From assembly GCF_004152865.1 (NCBI RefSeq), contig NZ_SEOO01000018.1, forward strand, positions 23,325-87,324: 64,000 nucleotides of DNA, read 5' to 3'. The number at the start of each line of letters is the position of its first letter. Position 1 is the first letter of the stretch. The notes under the pieces are model-generated. The model did no database searches. It was given only the letters and a program-made list of their open reading frames with translations, and was not told where the DNA came from. This document shows, piece by piece, positions 8,856-18,356 of this stretch. A program made the translations under genes and the position numbers. Source of the DNA: Sphingobium cupriresistens. GTDB taxonomy: Bacteria > Pseudomonadota > Alphaproteobacteria > Sphingomonadales > Sphingomonadaceae.

Positions 8856-11150
8856 GTGGCCGATCAGGAAAGTAGCGGACGCCGGATTCAGGTCGCCAAT
8901 GCACGGCCGGAGGATGCGGGGCGCGGTTTGGCGCGGTTGCCGCTGGCGGTGATGGCGGAATTGCAGCTGGCCGAAGGCGATGTCATCGAGATTGTGGGCA
9001 AGCGATCGACATCGGCGCGGGTCGTGCGGCCGTATAAGGAGGATGAGGGCTTGGATGTGCTGCGCCTGGATGGCTTGCAGCGCGCCAATGCCGGGGTCGG
9101 CTCTGGCGACTTCGTGGAGATCGGCAAGGCGGAGCCGCGGCCCGCCCAACGAGTGGTGTTCGCGCCTGCACAAAATAATCTGCGGTTGCAGGGCAATCCC
9201 GATGCCTTGAAGCGCGTCTTTTATCAGCGGCCGCTGACCGCGGGCGACGTCGTCGCGACATCGGGACAACAGCAGGTGCCGCCCGGCGACATGCCTCCGC
9301 AGTTGCGCCAGATGCTGGCCGCGCCCGCCTATGCCTTGCAGGAAATCCGTCTGGTCGTGGTGTCGACGGTGCCCAAGGGCATCGTCCATATCGACGCGGA
9401 TACCGAAGTGGAACTGCGCGCTGAATATGAGGAGCCGCGCGAATCGCGCCGGGCCGACGTGACCTATGACGATGTCGGCGGCATGGCCGATGCGATCGAC
9501 CAGCTGCGCGAGATGGTCGAGCTGCCGTTGCGTTATCCCGAATTGTTCACCCGGCTGGGCGTCGATCCGCCCAAGGGGGTGCTGCTGCATGGCCCGCCGG
9601 GGACCGGCAAGACGCGGCTGGCGCGGGCGGTCGCCAATGAATCGGACGCTGAATTCTTCCTGATCAACGGGCCGGAGATCATGGGGTCGGCCTATGGCGA
9701 GTCCGAAAAGCAGTTGCGCGAGATTTTCGAGGCGGCAGCCAAGGCGTCTCCTTCGATCCTGTTTATCGACGAGATTGATTCGATCGCGCCCAAACGGGGG
9801 CAGGTGACGGGTGAGACGGAGAAGCGTCTGGTCGCCCAGTTGTTGACGCTGATGGACGGGTTGGAGCCGCGCACCAATCTGGTCGTCATCGCCGCAACCA
9901 ACCGGCCCGAGGCGATCGACGAGGCATTGCGGCGGCCCGGCCGGTTCGACCGCGAGATCATCGTCGGCGTGCCCGACGAGCGCGGGCGGCGCGAGATATT
10001 GGGCATTCATACCCGCGGGATGCCGCTGGGTGACAAGGTCGACCTCGCCGAACTGGCGCGCATGACCTATGGATTCGTCGGCGCGGACCTCGCCGCGCTG
10101 ACCCGCGAGGCGGCGATCGAGACGGTGCGCCGCTTCATGCCGCGCCTGAACCTGGAGGACGGGACGATTCCGGCCGACGTGCTGGAGGAATTGTCCGTCA
10201 CGAGGGAGGATTTCCTGTCGGCGATCAAGCGCGTCCAGCCTTCGGCGATGCGCGAAGTGATGGTGCAGGCGCCCAATGTCAGTTGGGAGGATATTGGCGG
10301 GCTGGACGACGCGCAGATGCGGTTGAAGGAAGGGGTTGAGCTGCCGCTGAAAGACCCCGACGCCTTTCGCCGCATCGGCATCCGCCCGGCAAAGGGGTTT
10401 TTGCTTTACGGCCCGCCCGGCACCGGCAAGACCTTGCTGGCCAAGGCGGTGGCGCGTGAGGCGCAGGCCAATTTCATCGCTACCAAGTCGAGCGACCTGC
10501 TGTCCAAATGGTATGGCGAAAGCGAACAGCAGATCGCTCGCCTGTTCGCGCGCGCGCGGCAGGTGGCGCCGACGGTCATCTTCATCGATGAACTGGACAG
10601 CCTAGTGCCTGCGCGCGGCGGGGGGCTGGGCGAACCGGCGGTGACGGAGCGGGTCGTGAACACCATCCTCGCCGAGATGGACGGGCTGGAGGAGTTGCAG
10701 TCGGTGGTCGTCATCGGCGCGACCAACCGCCCCACCCTGATCGATCCGGCGCTGCTGCGGCCGGGGCGGTTCGACGAGCTGATCTATGTGCCGGTCCCCG
10801 ACGAGGCGGGCCGCCGCCGCATATTGGGCATTCATACCGGCAAGATGCCGCTGGCCGATGATGTGGACCTCGATCATATGGCGCGCGAGACGGAGCGTTT
10901 CACCGGCGCGGACCTAGAGGATCTGGTGCGGCGCGCGGGCCTGTTCGCGCTGCGCCAGTCGCTGTCGGTCGACAAGGTGACGCAGGCGCATTTCGACAGC
11001 GCGCTGGGCGACACTCGCGCGTCCGTCACGCCCGAAATGGAGCGCGAATATGAGCAGATCCAGTCGCAATTGAAGCAGCGGGCGATGCAGGTCGATCCGA
11101 TCGGCTTCGTGTCGCCAGGCATGGTTCGATCGCGCGACGGGGCTGACTGA
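8856..11150 (+). CDS. CDC48/VCP-type AAA+ ATPase
   Basis: A 764-residue protein with the full architecture of archaeal and eukaryotic Cdc48/p97, an ATP-driven unfoldase. It has an N-terminal double-psi barrel domain (about residues 1-195) and two AAA modules. Module 1 has Walker [14 protein letters not shown] (near residue 247) and Walker [14 protein letters not shown]. Module 2 has [13 protein letters not shown] (near residue 520) and [14 protein letters not shown]. Arginine-finger segments (RPGRFD) follow in both. The frame opens at 8790, but I chose the GTG at 8856 ([24 protein letters not shown]): it has a gggga site nearby and matches the usual N-terminus. The partner protease and the substrates are not indicated by the neighbours. 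Confidence 0.9.
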   Translation: MADQESSGRRIQVANARPEDAGRGLARLPLAVMAELQLAEGDVIEIVGKRSTSARVVRPYKEDEGLDVLRLDGLQRANAGVGSGDFVEIGKAEPRPAQRVVFAPAQNNLRLQGNPDALKRVFYQRPLTAGDVVATSGQQQVPPGDMPPQLRQMLAAPAYALQEIRLVVVSTVPKGIVHIDADTEVELRAEYEEPRESRRADVTYDDVGGMADAIDQLREMVELPLRYPELFTRLGVDPPKGVLLHGPPGTGKTRLARAVANESDAEFFLINGPEIMGSAYGESEKQLREIFEAAAKASPSILFIDEIDSIAPKRGQVTGETEKRLVAQLLTLMDGLEPRTNLVVIAATNRPEAIDEALRRPGRFDREIIVGVPDERGRREILGIHTRGMPLGDKVDLAELARMTYGFVGADLAALTREAAIETVRRFMPRLNLEDGTIPADVLEELSVTREDFLSAIKRVQPSAMREVMVQAPNVSWEDIGGLDDAQMRLKEGVELPLKDPDAFRRIGIRPAKGFLLYGPPGTGKTLLAKAVAREAQANFIATKSSDLLSKWYGESEQQIARLFARARQVAPTVIFIDELDSLVPARGGGLGEPAVTERVVNTILAEMDGLEELQSVVVIGATNRPTLIDPALLRPGRFDELIYVPVPDEAGRRRILGIHTGKMPLADDVDLDHMARETERFTGADLEDLVRRAGLFALRQSLSVDKVTQAHFDSALGDTRASVTPEMEREYEQIQSQLKQRAMQVDPIGFVSPGMVRSRDGAD

Positions 11151-11293
11151 GCGAGCGGATCGACTGAACGGGCGGGGCGGCGGATTGAACCCATCCGCCG
11201 CCGCCGCGTTCATGACGATAGTGTCGCAAAGCCGCTTGCCAGCAAGGCCGGGATTTGCAAGGCGGTGAGCATGATCCAGATAGGCGGGTGTTG

Positions 11294-11938
11294 ATGGCCT
11301 CCATTCCATTGAAGAAGAACAAGAATAAGGCCGACGCGGGTAAGGCGGGGTCATTTTTCAGCCAATGGGGCATGTTCTTCCGCCAGTTCGTCAGGCATCC
11401 CGGCATGATAGGTTCTGTCATCCCGTCCTCCGCGACATTGGTGGACCGGATGCTGGACCAGGTCGATTGGCACGATACGCGGCTGTTCGTGGAATATGGG
11501 CCGGGTGTGGGCACCTTCACCCGATCGATCCTCGATCGCTTGCCGACCGACGGCACGTTGCTCGCGATCGACCTCAATCTCGACTTTGTCGCCTATCTGG
11601 AGGCGAAGATCGACGATCCGCGTTTGCGCGTGGTCCACGGATCGGCAGCCGATGTACGCCGCTTCATCAAGGAAGCGGGCCATTATCAGGCCGATTATGT
11701 CTTGTCGGGCATCCCCTTTTCGACCCTGCCCGAAGGCGTGGGCGAGTCGATCTGCGCGGAAACGCGCAGCGCATTGCGGCCGGGCGGGGCGTTCCTGATC
11801 TACCAATATTCGCGCTATGTGCTGCGCCTGCTCAATCCGCTGTTCGGCGATGTCAGCGATTCGCTGGAATGGCGCAACATCCCGCCCTGCCGGATGATTC
11901 GCGCGGTCCGGCGGGAGGCATTGGCGCAAGCCGCCTGA
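11294..11938 (+). CDS. SAM-dependent methyltransferase (phospholipid N-methyltransferase-like)
   Basis: A 214-residue class I methyltransferase. The SAM-binding motif I, EYGPGVGTFTRSILDRL, is near residue 58, followed by an acidic strand end (LLAIDLNLDFV) and a later VLSGIPFSTLPEG segment in the position of the catalytic motif. The combination F-F-R-Q-F-x-x-x-P-x-x-I-G-S near the N-terminus and the GIPF motif resembles PmtA-like phospholipid N-methyltransferases and the related rRNA adenine dimethylase fold. The ATG at 11294, with aggcggg nine bases ahead, is preferred over an upstream GTG. The actual substrate (phosphatidylethanolamine or other) is not proven. Confidence 0.75.
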   Translation: MASIPLKKNKNKADAGKAGSFFSQWGMFFRQFVRHPGMIGSVIPSSATLVDRMLDQVDWHDTRLFVEYGPGVGTFTRSILDRLPTDGTLLAIDLNLDFVAYLEAKIDDPRLRVVHGSAADVRRFIKEAGHYQADYVLSGIPFSTLPEGVGESICAETRSALRPGGAFLIYQYSRYVLRLLNPLFGDVSDSLEWRNIPPCRMIRAVRREALAQAA

Positions 11939-12019
11939 AATTTCCTAATCGAGATCAAGTCTCCGGACTAAACCGGCAGCCTTCCAAAGCGAATTTGACT
12001 TCCGCCCCGCTTGAGCTAA

Positions 12020-12032
12020 CCCCGTTGCGGGG
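12020..12032. promoter_or_regulatory. cccc/gggg dyad upstream of the LuxR-type gene
   Basis: The sequence ctaaccccgttgcggggcat is a short G/C dyad ending 15 bases before the regulator's start codon. A related dyad, ctaccccctttggggtat, sits just after its stop codon. They may be binding sites of the regulator itself. Function is inferred from position only. Confidence 0.25.
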
Positions 12033-12046
12033 CATGGGGGAAGATC

Positions 12047-13147
12047 ATGGCGACACGCGCCGAAGGTAGCGATCCGTGGGCGGACCTGTTCCTGTCCGCA
12101 GCGCTGCAACCGGAAAAATGGGGGGAAGCCATCAAGGCGATGGCCGACGCCACAGGATCGCGCCATGGGCAGTTGATCGGTTTTGGGCCGGGCGCGTCGA
12201 GCTTCAACTGGATCAGCGATATCGACGCCAGCGTCGTCACCAAGACGGCATTGATCGACCAGTCCGCGCCCGACCTGAATTTCCGGGTGGCGGCGGATCG
12301 GCTGGCCGATCGGCCGACCATCGTGCATGAAGCCCATTATGACGTCGCCCGGCAATCGCTGCGGTCCGACGTTTATCTGGACCTATGTTCCGACTTCGAT
12401 ATTTTCGATGGGTGCCAGACGCGGCTGGTGGTCAATGACGACCAGATGATCGGACTGGCCCTGTTGCGCGACAGCAAGGACGGGCGGACCAGCGAGCGGG
12501 ATCGTGACCTGTTCGGGCAGATTGCGGGCCATGCGCGGAACGCCGTTCGGCTCCAACAGGCGATCGAGCAGCAGGGCTTCGCCTTGCTGTCCGGCACGTT
12601 CGAGGCGATGGACCGGGCCTGCTGGCTGCTCGACGCGACCGGACGGGTGGGCGGCATGACGCCGCGCGCCGAAGCGTTGCTGTCGTCCAGCCGAATCAGG
12701 GTCAGCGACGGCTGGTTGGCCAGCGATCGGGCGGAGGAAACGCGCGCGATGGTGCGGGCGATGCGTGCGGTGATCGATCCGCCCGGCCTGCCGGCCGATC
12801 CGGTCGCGCTGGCGGACGATGCCGGCGGGGTCGCGATCATGCTGGAGTTTCATCCTTTGCCGGTGCGGCCTTGGGCGCTGCCCTTCGCCCCGCGCGCGAT
12901 CGTCATCGCCCGCGTCGGCGCGCCGACCGACCGGCATGTGCAATCGCTGACGCGGGCCTTCCGCCTGACCCCTGCCGAAGCGGACATCGCCATACGGCTG
13001 GCGGCGGGCCAGGGGCGCAAGGACATTGCCGTGGCCCGCGGCGTGTCGGTGGAAACGCTCAAGGTGCAACTGCGCAGCATCTACGACAAGACCGGTTGCA
13101 GCCGGGAATCGCAACTGGTGCGCATCGTCGGCCTGATCAGTCACTGA
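12047..13147 (+). CDS. LuxR-family helix-turn-helix regulator
   Basis: A 366-residue regulator with a LuxR-type C-terminal helix-turn-helix at about residues 303-360: [20 protein letters not shown], then [20 protein letters not shown], then [10 protein letters not shown]. The N-terminal 290 residues have no membrane segment and resemble the PAS/GAF-like sensor regions often found ahead of such domains in alphaproteobacteria. There is no receiver domain and no autoinducer-binding signature. The ATG at 12047 is preceded by gggggaag seven bases away. It stands alone between a methyltransferase and proA, so the target is unknown. Confidence 0.82.
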   Translation: MATRAEGSDPWADLFLSAALQPEKWGEAIKAMADATGSRHGQLIGFGPGASSFNWISDIDASVVTKTALIDQSAPDLNFRVAADRLADRPTIVHEAHYDVARQSLRSDVYLDLCSDFDIFDGCQTRLVVNDDQMIGLALLRDSKDGRTSERDRDLFGQIAGHARNAVRLQQAIEQQGFALLSGTFEAMDRACWLLDATGRVGGMTPRAEALLSSSRIRVSDGWLASDRAEETRAMVRAMRAVIDPPGLPADPVALADDAGGVAIMLEFHPLPVRPWALPFAPRAIVIARVGAPTDRHVQSLTRAFRLTPAEADIAIRLAAGQGRKDIAVARGVSVETLKVQLRSIYDKTGCSRESQLVRIVGLISH

Positions 13148-13168
13148 TTTTGCGAATTTTCTGTTGCC

Positions 13169-13184
13169 TACCCCCTTTGGGGTA
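13169..13184. promoter_or_regulatory. tacccc/ggggta dyad upstream of proA
   Basis: A perfect inverted repeat of six bases (tacccc ctt tggggta) lies 22 bases after the LuxR-type stop codon and 184 bases ahead of proA. It could be a short hairpin or an operator. No U-tract follows, so it is not a typical terminator. Confidence 0.3.
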
Positions 13185-13367
13185 TGTGGCGGCCATCACG
13201 AAAGGGTAGAGAATGCCGCAGGCGGGTTCGTCCTGCTGGGCCGGCGGCCGGATCATATTGCGACCCATGATCCGGTCGTCGGCACTATTTCTCCCCAAGG
13301 TCTGCCGCTTTCGTTTCGGCGCGCTTTCATGCTAAGGCGCGGCCGACCTTTCGGCGAGAGCTTTCCC

Positions 13368-14633
13368 ATGAACGACCTGACCCAGACCCCTGAAATGTTG
13401 ATCGCCATGCTGGGCGCGCGGGCGCGCGCGTCCGCCGCGACGATCGCGCAGGCGAGCGACGCGCAAAAGGCCGACGCGCTGCGGCGCGCGGCGCAGGCGT
13501 TGCGGGATCAGGCGCCGGCGATCATCGCCGCCAATGCGCGCGACATGGACAATGCGGTCGCCAATGGCCTCTCGCCTGCGCTCCTCGACCGGCTGAAGTT
13601 GAACGCAGAGCGCGTCGCCGCCACCGCCGAGGGCGTTGAGCAGGTCGCGACGCTCGCCAATCCGCTAGGCAGCGTGATCGACAGCGTGGTGCGCCCCAAT
13701 GGCCTGGAACTCAGTCGGGTGCGCGTGCCGCTGGGCGTGATCGGCATCATCTATGAAAGCCGCCCCAATGTGACGGCGGACGCGGCGGCTTTGTGCCTGC
13801 GCGCGGGCAATGCGGTGATCCTGCGCGGCGGCAGCGAAGCGAAGGAGAGCAACCGTGCGATCCATGCTGCGATGGTCGAGGGCATCGTCGCCGCCGGCCT
13901 GCCCGCCGATGTCGTGCAATTGGTGCCCACGACCGATCGCGCGGCCGTGGGTGCGCTGCTGAAAGCCGCCGAGTTTGTCGATCTGATCGTGCCGCGCGGC
14001 GGCAAGAGCCTGGTCGCGCGGGTGCAGGAAGAGGCGCGCGTGCCGGTGCTGGCGCATCTGGACGGTATCAACCACAGCTACGTCGACGGGGCGGCCGACC
14101 CCGCCATGGCGCAGGCGCTGGTCGTCAACGCCAAGATGCGGCGGACGGGCGTGTGCGGCGCCACCGAAACGGTGCTGATCGATCGCGCCTATGGCGCGGC
14201 GGCGGCACTGGTGACGGCGTTGCTGGACGCCCGATGCGAAACGCGCGGCGACGAGGATGTGCAGGCGATGGATGCGCGGGTCATTGCGGCGGCGGATGCG
14301 GACTGGGACACCGAATATCTCGACGCGATCGTATCGGTTCGGTTGGTCGATGGCGTGGAGGATGCCATTGCCCATATCGCCGCCCATGCCAGCCACCATA
14401 CTGACGCGATCATCACGGAGGATGGCGCGACGGCCGAGCGCTTCCTCAACGCCGTGGATAGCGCGATCGTGATGTGGAACGCATCGACCCAGTTTGCCGA
14501 TGGCGGCGAATTTGGGCTAGGCGCGGAGATTGGCATTTCGACCGGGCGGCTCCATGCGCGTGGGCCGGTGGCGCTGGAAGGGCTGACGACCTATAAATGG
14601 ATCGTGCGCGGGACGGGGCAGGTGCGGCCTTAA
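13368..14633 (+). CDS. proA: glutamate-5-semialdehyde dehydrogenase (gamma-glutamyl phosphate reductase)
   Basis: Second step of proline synthesis: NADPH-dependent reduction of gamma-glutamyl phosphate to glutamate semialdehyde. The protein has 421 residues, normal for ProA. Visible family segments include [17 protein letters not shown] near residue 120, [11 protein letters not shown] near 205, and the catalytic cysteine in [15 protein letters not shown] near residue 260. The C-terminus contains [20 protein letters not shown]. The open frame runs 68 codons farther upstream, but the ATG at 13368 ([11 protein letters not shown]) fits the family start. proB is not adjacent. Convergent with kdsA. 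Confidence 0.95.
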   Translation: MNDLTQTPEMLIAMLGARARASAATIAQASDAQKADALRRAAQALRDQAPAIIAANARDMDNAVANGLSPALLDRLKLNAERVAATAEGVEQVATLANPLGSVIDSVVRPNGLELSRVRVPLGVIGIIYESRPNVTADAAALCLRAGNAVILRGGSEAKESNRAIHAAMVEGIVAAGLPADVVQLVPTTDRAAVGALLKAAEFVDLIVPRGGKSLVARVQEEARVPVLAHLDGINHSYVDGAADPAMAQALVVNAKMRRTGVCGATETVLIDRAYGAAAALVTALLDARCETRGDEDVQAMDARVIAAADADWDTEYLDAIVSVRLVDGVEDAIAHIAAHASHHTDAIITEDGATAERFLNAVDSAIVMWNASTQFADGGEFGLGAEIGISTGRLHARGPVALEGLTTYKWIVRGTGQVRP

Positions 14634-14645
14634 AGATATGGGGTG

Positions 14646-14704
14646 CTCCCGCGCAGGCGGGAGTCCAGTTCTGAGGCCGGGACTAGCTTCCCGCCTGCGC
14701 GGGA
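14646..14704. repeat. interspersed palindromic repeat (cccgcgcaggcggg type), paired copies
   Basis: Two copies of a 16-base unit in opposite orientation (tcccgcgcaggcggga and tcccgcctgcgcggga) flank 27 bases. Together they can fold into a long hairpin between the convergent proA and kdsA genes, where it may end both transcripts. The same unit recurs at 32987, 36857 and 39083. Confidence 0.75.
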
Positions 14705-14715
14705 ACCGGCGGTTT

Positions 14716-15552
14716 TTATCCCTTCACAACCTCGTCGATCGCCTTGAGCTTCTCCAACATTGGCCCCACCCAGTCCAGCGGCAGCATCACCGGGCCGTCG
14801 GAGGGCGCGTTGTCGGGGTCGTCATGTGCTTCGGCGAAGATCGCGCCGACGCCTGCCGCCACCGCGCTGCGGGCCAGAAGGGGCGCAAATTCGCGCTGGC
14901 CGCCCGATGCGGTGCCTAGACCGCCGGGCTGCTGCACCGAATGGGTGGCGTCGAAGATCACCGGATAGCCGGTCTGGGCCATGGTCGGCAGCGCGCGCAT
15001 GTCGCTGACCAAGCTGTTGTAGCCGAAGCTCGCCCCGCGTTCGGTCAGCAGGATGCGGTCGTTGCCGGTGGAGGCGACTTTCTGCGCCACTGCCGCCATG
15101 TCCCAGGGCGCGAGGAACTGGCCCTTTTTCACGTTGATGATCGCCCCGGTGCGCCCGGCGGCGAGCAGCAGGTCGGTCTGGCGGCAGAGGAAGGCGGGGA
15201 TTTGCAGGATATCCACCGCCTGCGCCGCGGCTTCGACCTGTTCGGGACCATGGATGTCGGTCAGCACCGGGCAGCCGAGCGTCGCCTTAACGTCCGCCAG
15301 AATCGCCAGCCCCGCGTCAATGCCGACGCCGCGTCGGCCCGATACCGACGTCCGGTTCGCCTTGTCGAAGGAGGATTTGAAGATGAAGGGCACGCCCGCT
15401 TTGTCGGCCGTCTTGGCCAGCGCATCGGCCATGAACAGCGCATGGTCGCGGCTTTCGATCTGGCAGGGGCCGGAAATCAAGACGAAGGGCAGGTCGTTGC
15501 CGAAGGTGATAGGCCCTGCGGACACATGTTTGGGATTGGTCATGGCGGTCAT
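14716..15552 (-). CDS. kdsA: 3-deoxy-8-phosphooctulonate (KDO-8-P) synthase
   Basis: Condenses arabinose 5-phosphate with phosphoenolpyruvate to KDO 8-phosphate, a precursor of lipopolysaccharide inner core. The protein has 278 residues, the expected size. Family segments seen are [19 protein letters not shown] near residue 27, [12 protein letters not shown] near 58, [10 protein letters not shown] near 96, and [12 protein letters not shown] near 200. The start at 15552 overlaps the stop codon of the upstream small gene by ATGA, which suggests translational coupling. An ATG three codons later is an alternative. Confidence 0.95.
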   Translation of the reverse strand: MTAMTNPKHVSAGPITFGNDLPFVLISGPCQIESRDHALFMADALAKTADKAGVPFIFKSSFDKANRTSVSGRRGVGIDAGLAILADVKATLGCPVLTDIHGPEQVEAAAQAVDILQIPAFLCRQTDLLLAAGRTGAIINVKKGQFLAPWDMAAVAQKVASTGNDRILLTERGASFGYNSLVSDMRALPTMAQTGYPVIFDATHSVQQPGGLGTASGGQREFAPLLARSAVAAGVGAIFAEAHDDPDNAPSDGPVMLPLDWVGPMLEKLKAIDEVVKG

Positions 15553-15842
15553 TTGGGCGCTTTAGCGAAGCGGCGCAACAATTGCCCGCGCCACAGCCCC
15601 TTGTCCGGATGATAGTTCCAGCAGAACCAGCCGAAGGCGAGGCAGGCGAGCAAGGACGGGATTGCCATCGGATCGCCATTGGATTTCATGTGGCGGTAGA
15701 AGGTCAGGTCGGCCCGCCACCGGTCCCGTTCGCTGCCGCCGCCATTGATGCCGTACATATTGTCATGCTTTCGACAGCCGACATTGCGGTTGTATTTGCG
15801 GTGGTCGATGAAATAGCAGTAGTCGCGTTCGGGCGTGCTCAT
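15549..15842 (-). CDS. small phospholipase A2-like protein with C-terminal membrane segment
   Basis: A 97-residue protein of unknown function. Its centre resembles the active-site helices of prokaryotic secreted phospholipases A2: a cysteine followed by His-Asp in [11 protein letters not shown] (about residues 21-31), then after a loop [11 protein letters not shown], like the second helix that supplies the conserved aspartate. Unlike known enzymes it has no signal peptide. It ends in one hydrophobic segment ([17 protein letters not shown], about residues 60-77) and a basic tail. It overlaps kdsA by 4 nt and is divergent from the lipase-like gene with only 16 bases between starts. Enzymatic activity is an inference from the motif. 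Confidence 0.6.
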   Translation of the reverse strand: MSTPERDYCYFIDHRKYNRNVGCRKHDNMYGINGGGSERDRWRADLTFYRHMKSNGDPMAIPSLLACLAFGWFCWNYHPDKGLWRGQLLRRFAKAPK

Positions 15843-15858
15843 GCGCGTGATTAGGGCA

Positions 15859-16998
15859 ATGCTGTTGGAAAAGTTCAAGCGTAAAGTCTTCTACCTCGGC
15901 GGTTTCGATCCACGTGGCGTGCGTTTCTACCACCAGCTCTATCGCGAGCAGGCGGCGCGCCATGCGGCACTGACGGGCGAAACGCTGGCCGTGGGCGGCC
16001 GGCAGGCGGGGGCAGCCGGATCGATCGTATCGGCGCATTGGACCGTCGATAACCCGCAGGCTGGAGTCGAAATCGACTATGAATATCTCCGCTGGGAGGA
16101 TTTGATCGGCAAGGTGTGGATTCGCAATCCGCTCAGCCTCGCCCTGCGCGCGGCCCGCGCCTATGCCGGCCATGCCCGTCAGATGGATTTCCTGCGGATG
16201 CGCCGGCTGCGCAAGGGGCCGGTCGTCACCATCCTCTATCCGCCGCTGCTGGCCGTGCTGATCCCGCTGTTGCTGGCGCTGGCGCCCGCGCTGTTGCTGT
16301 CGCTGCTACTGCCCTTCTGGATCGGGGCGATCATCGGCATCGCGTTCAGCGCCTTTCTGTCGGGCCGCATCCTGGCCAAGCTGGTCGTGCCCTGGCTGCT
16401 GCGCTTCATGACCTATCATGGCGCGCTGGCCGCGCAGGGACCGGGCGTGGCGCTGGATGAGCGGATCGACCAGTTCGCCGCGCGGATGGCGCAGGAACTG
16501 GATGGGAATTGGGACGAGGTGCAACTTGTCACGCACAGCGCGGGGACGATATTGGGGATGCGGTTGATGCGCCGCCTGATCGCGTTGCGCGGCGGCAGCC
16601 TGCCCGATCATTTCGTGATGCTGGGGTTGGGGCAGGTGGTGCCGGTCATCGGCCTGCGCCGCGACGCGACCTGGTATCATGACGATCTGCGCGCGCTGAC
16701 CGACAAGGCCTTCCGCTATGTCGACATCAGTTCCCCGCCCGATGGCGCGGCCTATTATAACGTCAATCCGTTCCGGCTCGTCGCCGACGCCCATGCGGCG
16801 CGGGTCGACATGCTATCGCCGCGCTTCCATCTCTTCTACGAGCCGGACAATTATCATGGCGGATGGTCGAACAAATATGAGGCCCATTTCGACTATCTGC
16901 GCGTCGGCGATCGGCTCTCGCCGCTCGATTTCATCAGCCTGACCGCTGGCCGCCGCACTGTGGACGACGCCGTCGCCGCGTTCAGGACGATCCCGTGA
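15859..16998 (+). CDS. membrane-embedded alpha/beta-hydrolase-like protein
   Basis: A 379-residue protein of unknown substrate. A central block of three or so membrane segments (about residues 120-185, very rich in Leu/Ala/Ile) splits a soluble protein. After it comes VQLVTHSAGTILGMRL near residue 222, a serine-hydrolase elbow in the form H-S-x-G, and VMLGLGQVVPVIGL near 255. A histidine in the YEPDNYHGGWSNKYEAHFDY region near residue 335 could complete a triad. The start ATG at 15859 has aggg just upstream. An earlier GTG or ATG (15835/15841) would overlap the divergent small gene. It ends within the start of the P450 gene, so the two are probably co-translated. Confidence 0.65.
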   Translation: MLLEKFKRKVFYLGGFDPRGVRFYHQLYREQAARHAALTGETLAVGGRQAGAAGSIVSAHWTVDNPQAGVEIDYEYLRWEDLIGKVWIRNPLSLALRAARAYAGHARQMDFLRMRRLRKGPVVTILYPPLLAVLIPLLLALAPALLLSLLLPFWIGAIIGIAFSAFLSGRILAKLVVPWLLRFMTYHGALAAQGPGVALDERIDQFAARMAQELDGNWDEVQLVTHSAGTILGMRLMRRLIALRGGSLPDHFVMLGLGQVVPVIGLRRDATWYHDDLRALTDKAFRYVDISSPPDGAAYYNVNPFRLVADAHAARVDMLSPRFHLFYEPDNYHGGWSNKYEAHFDYLRVGDRLSPLDFISLTAGRRTVDDAVAAFRTIP

Positions 16999-18356
16999 CC
17001 GATCTTTTTACGCCCCCCTATCCGCAGCCGCCCCGCACCAAGCGGGGCCTGATCAAGCGGTTTCTGCGCGGCTGGCATAGCTGGATCCATGTGCTGTTCG
17101 ACAAAAGCTATACGATGAAGATGGGCGAGATCCGCTTGCCCGGACGCACCATGTACATCGCCAACGAACTGAGGCTGGTCGACCAGATATTGCGCGGCGG
17201 CACCGCTTATCCCAAGCATAGCGAACTGGTGCGTAACCTCGATCCGCTGATCGGTAACAGCGTCTTTTCGGCCAATGGTGCGGATTGGGAAAGCCAGCGG
17301 GCGATGGTCAACCCCGCCTTCGCCCATACTGCGCTGACCAAATCGATGCCGCTAATGGTCGCAGCGGCGGACGATCTGCTCGCCCGGCTCGACGCGGCGG
17401 ACCGCAGCAAGCCGGTCGATATCGACCCGATGATGACCCATGTCGCGGCCGACATCATCTTTCGCACGCTGTTTTCGCAGACGCTGGATGCCGAGCGATC
17501 GAACATCATCCACACCGCCTTTGGCAAATTCCAGCGGCTCGCCCACAGCGCATCGATGCTGCGCCTCTACGGCCTGCCGGCGGGCTGGTTCGAGAAAAGA
17601 TCCAAAGGTCCGGCGCGGGCGATCCACGACGTGTTCCGGCCGATCGTGGAGGCGCGCTACGAAGGATGGCACGCCCGCGGGCAAGCGCCGCATCGCGACA
17701 TATTGCAATCGCTGATCGAGGCGAAGGACGCGCAGACCGGCTTAGCCTTCACCTGTCAGCAGGTGATGGAACAGGTGTCGACCATCTTCCTGGCCGGGCA
17801 TGAAACATCGGCCAGCACCATGACCTGGGCGCTCTACATGCTGGCCGAATGCGCCCATATCCAGGATCGGGTCCGGACGGAGATCGCGGAGGTCGCAGGC
17901 GACGCCCCGCTGACCGCGGCGATGCTCAAGGACATGGGACAGGTCCGCAATATCTTCAAGGAGACGCTGCGCCTCTATCCGCCCGTGTCCTTCCTGCCGC
18001 GCGAAGTTACCTGCCCGATGCCGATGCGCGACAAGCATCTGGAAGCCGGATCGATGCTGGTGGTCGCGCCCTGGTTGACCCAGCGCAACAAGGATAATTG
18101 GGCCTGTCCCCATGCCTTTGATCCCGATCGCTTCGACGATCCGGCCAATGCGGACATGGCGAAACAGGCCTGGTTCCCGTTCGGCCGCGGCCCGCGCGTG
18201 TGCGTCGGCGCGGGCTTCGCCCAGCAGGAGGTGATGACGGTGATCGCCAGCGTCGTGCGCCGCTTTTCCCTTGCCGTGCCGGAAGGCTTCAAGCCCGAAC
18301 CGATCAGCCGCCTGACGATTCGGCCCAGGACGGGAATGCCGCTTCTGTTCAGCTGA
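16995..18356 (+). CDS. cytochrome P450
   Basis: A 453-residue haem-thiolate mono-oxygenase. The I-helix oxygen-activation motif is FLAGHETSASTM near residue 265, the K-helix ExxR motif KETLRLYPPVSFLPRE near 322, and the haem-binding loop WFPFGRGPRVCVGAGFA near 397 contains the cysteine ligand. The sequence resembles the eukaryote-like class (CYP4/CYP102-haem-domain type) that acts on fatty acids or alkanes, but the substrate is not determined. The start is a GTG overlapping the stop codon of the lipase-like gene by 4 nt, which supports a two-gene unit. No redox partner gene is nearby. Its 3' end overlaps the convergent transglutaminase gene by 8 bases. Confidence 0.93.
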   Translation: MTDLFTPPYPQPPRTKRGLIKRFLRGWHSWIHVLFDKSYTMKMGEIRLPGRTMYIANELRLVDQILRGGTAYPKHSELVRNLDPLIGNSVFSANGADWESQRAMVNPAFAHTALTKSMPLMVAAADDLLARLDAADRSKPVDIDPMMTHVAADIIFRTLFSQTLDAERSNIIHTAFGKFQRLAHSASMLRLYGLPAGWFEKRSKGPARAIHDVFRPIVEARYEGWHARGQAPHRDILQSLIEAKDAQTGLAFTCQQVMEQVSTIFLAGHETSASTMTWALYMLAECAHIQDRVRTEIAEVAGDAPLTAAMLKDMGQVRNIFKETLRLYPPVSFLPREVTCPMPMRDKHLEAGSMLVVAPWLTQRNKDNWACPHAFDPDRFDDPANADMAKQAWFPFGRGPRVCVGAGFAQQEVMTVIASVVRRFSLAVPEGFKPEPISRLTIRPRTGMPLLFS

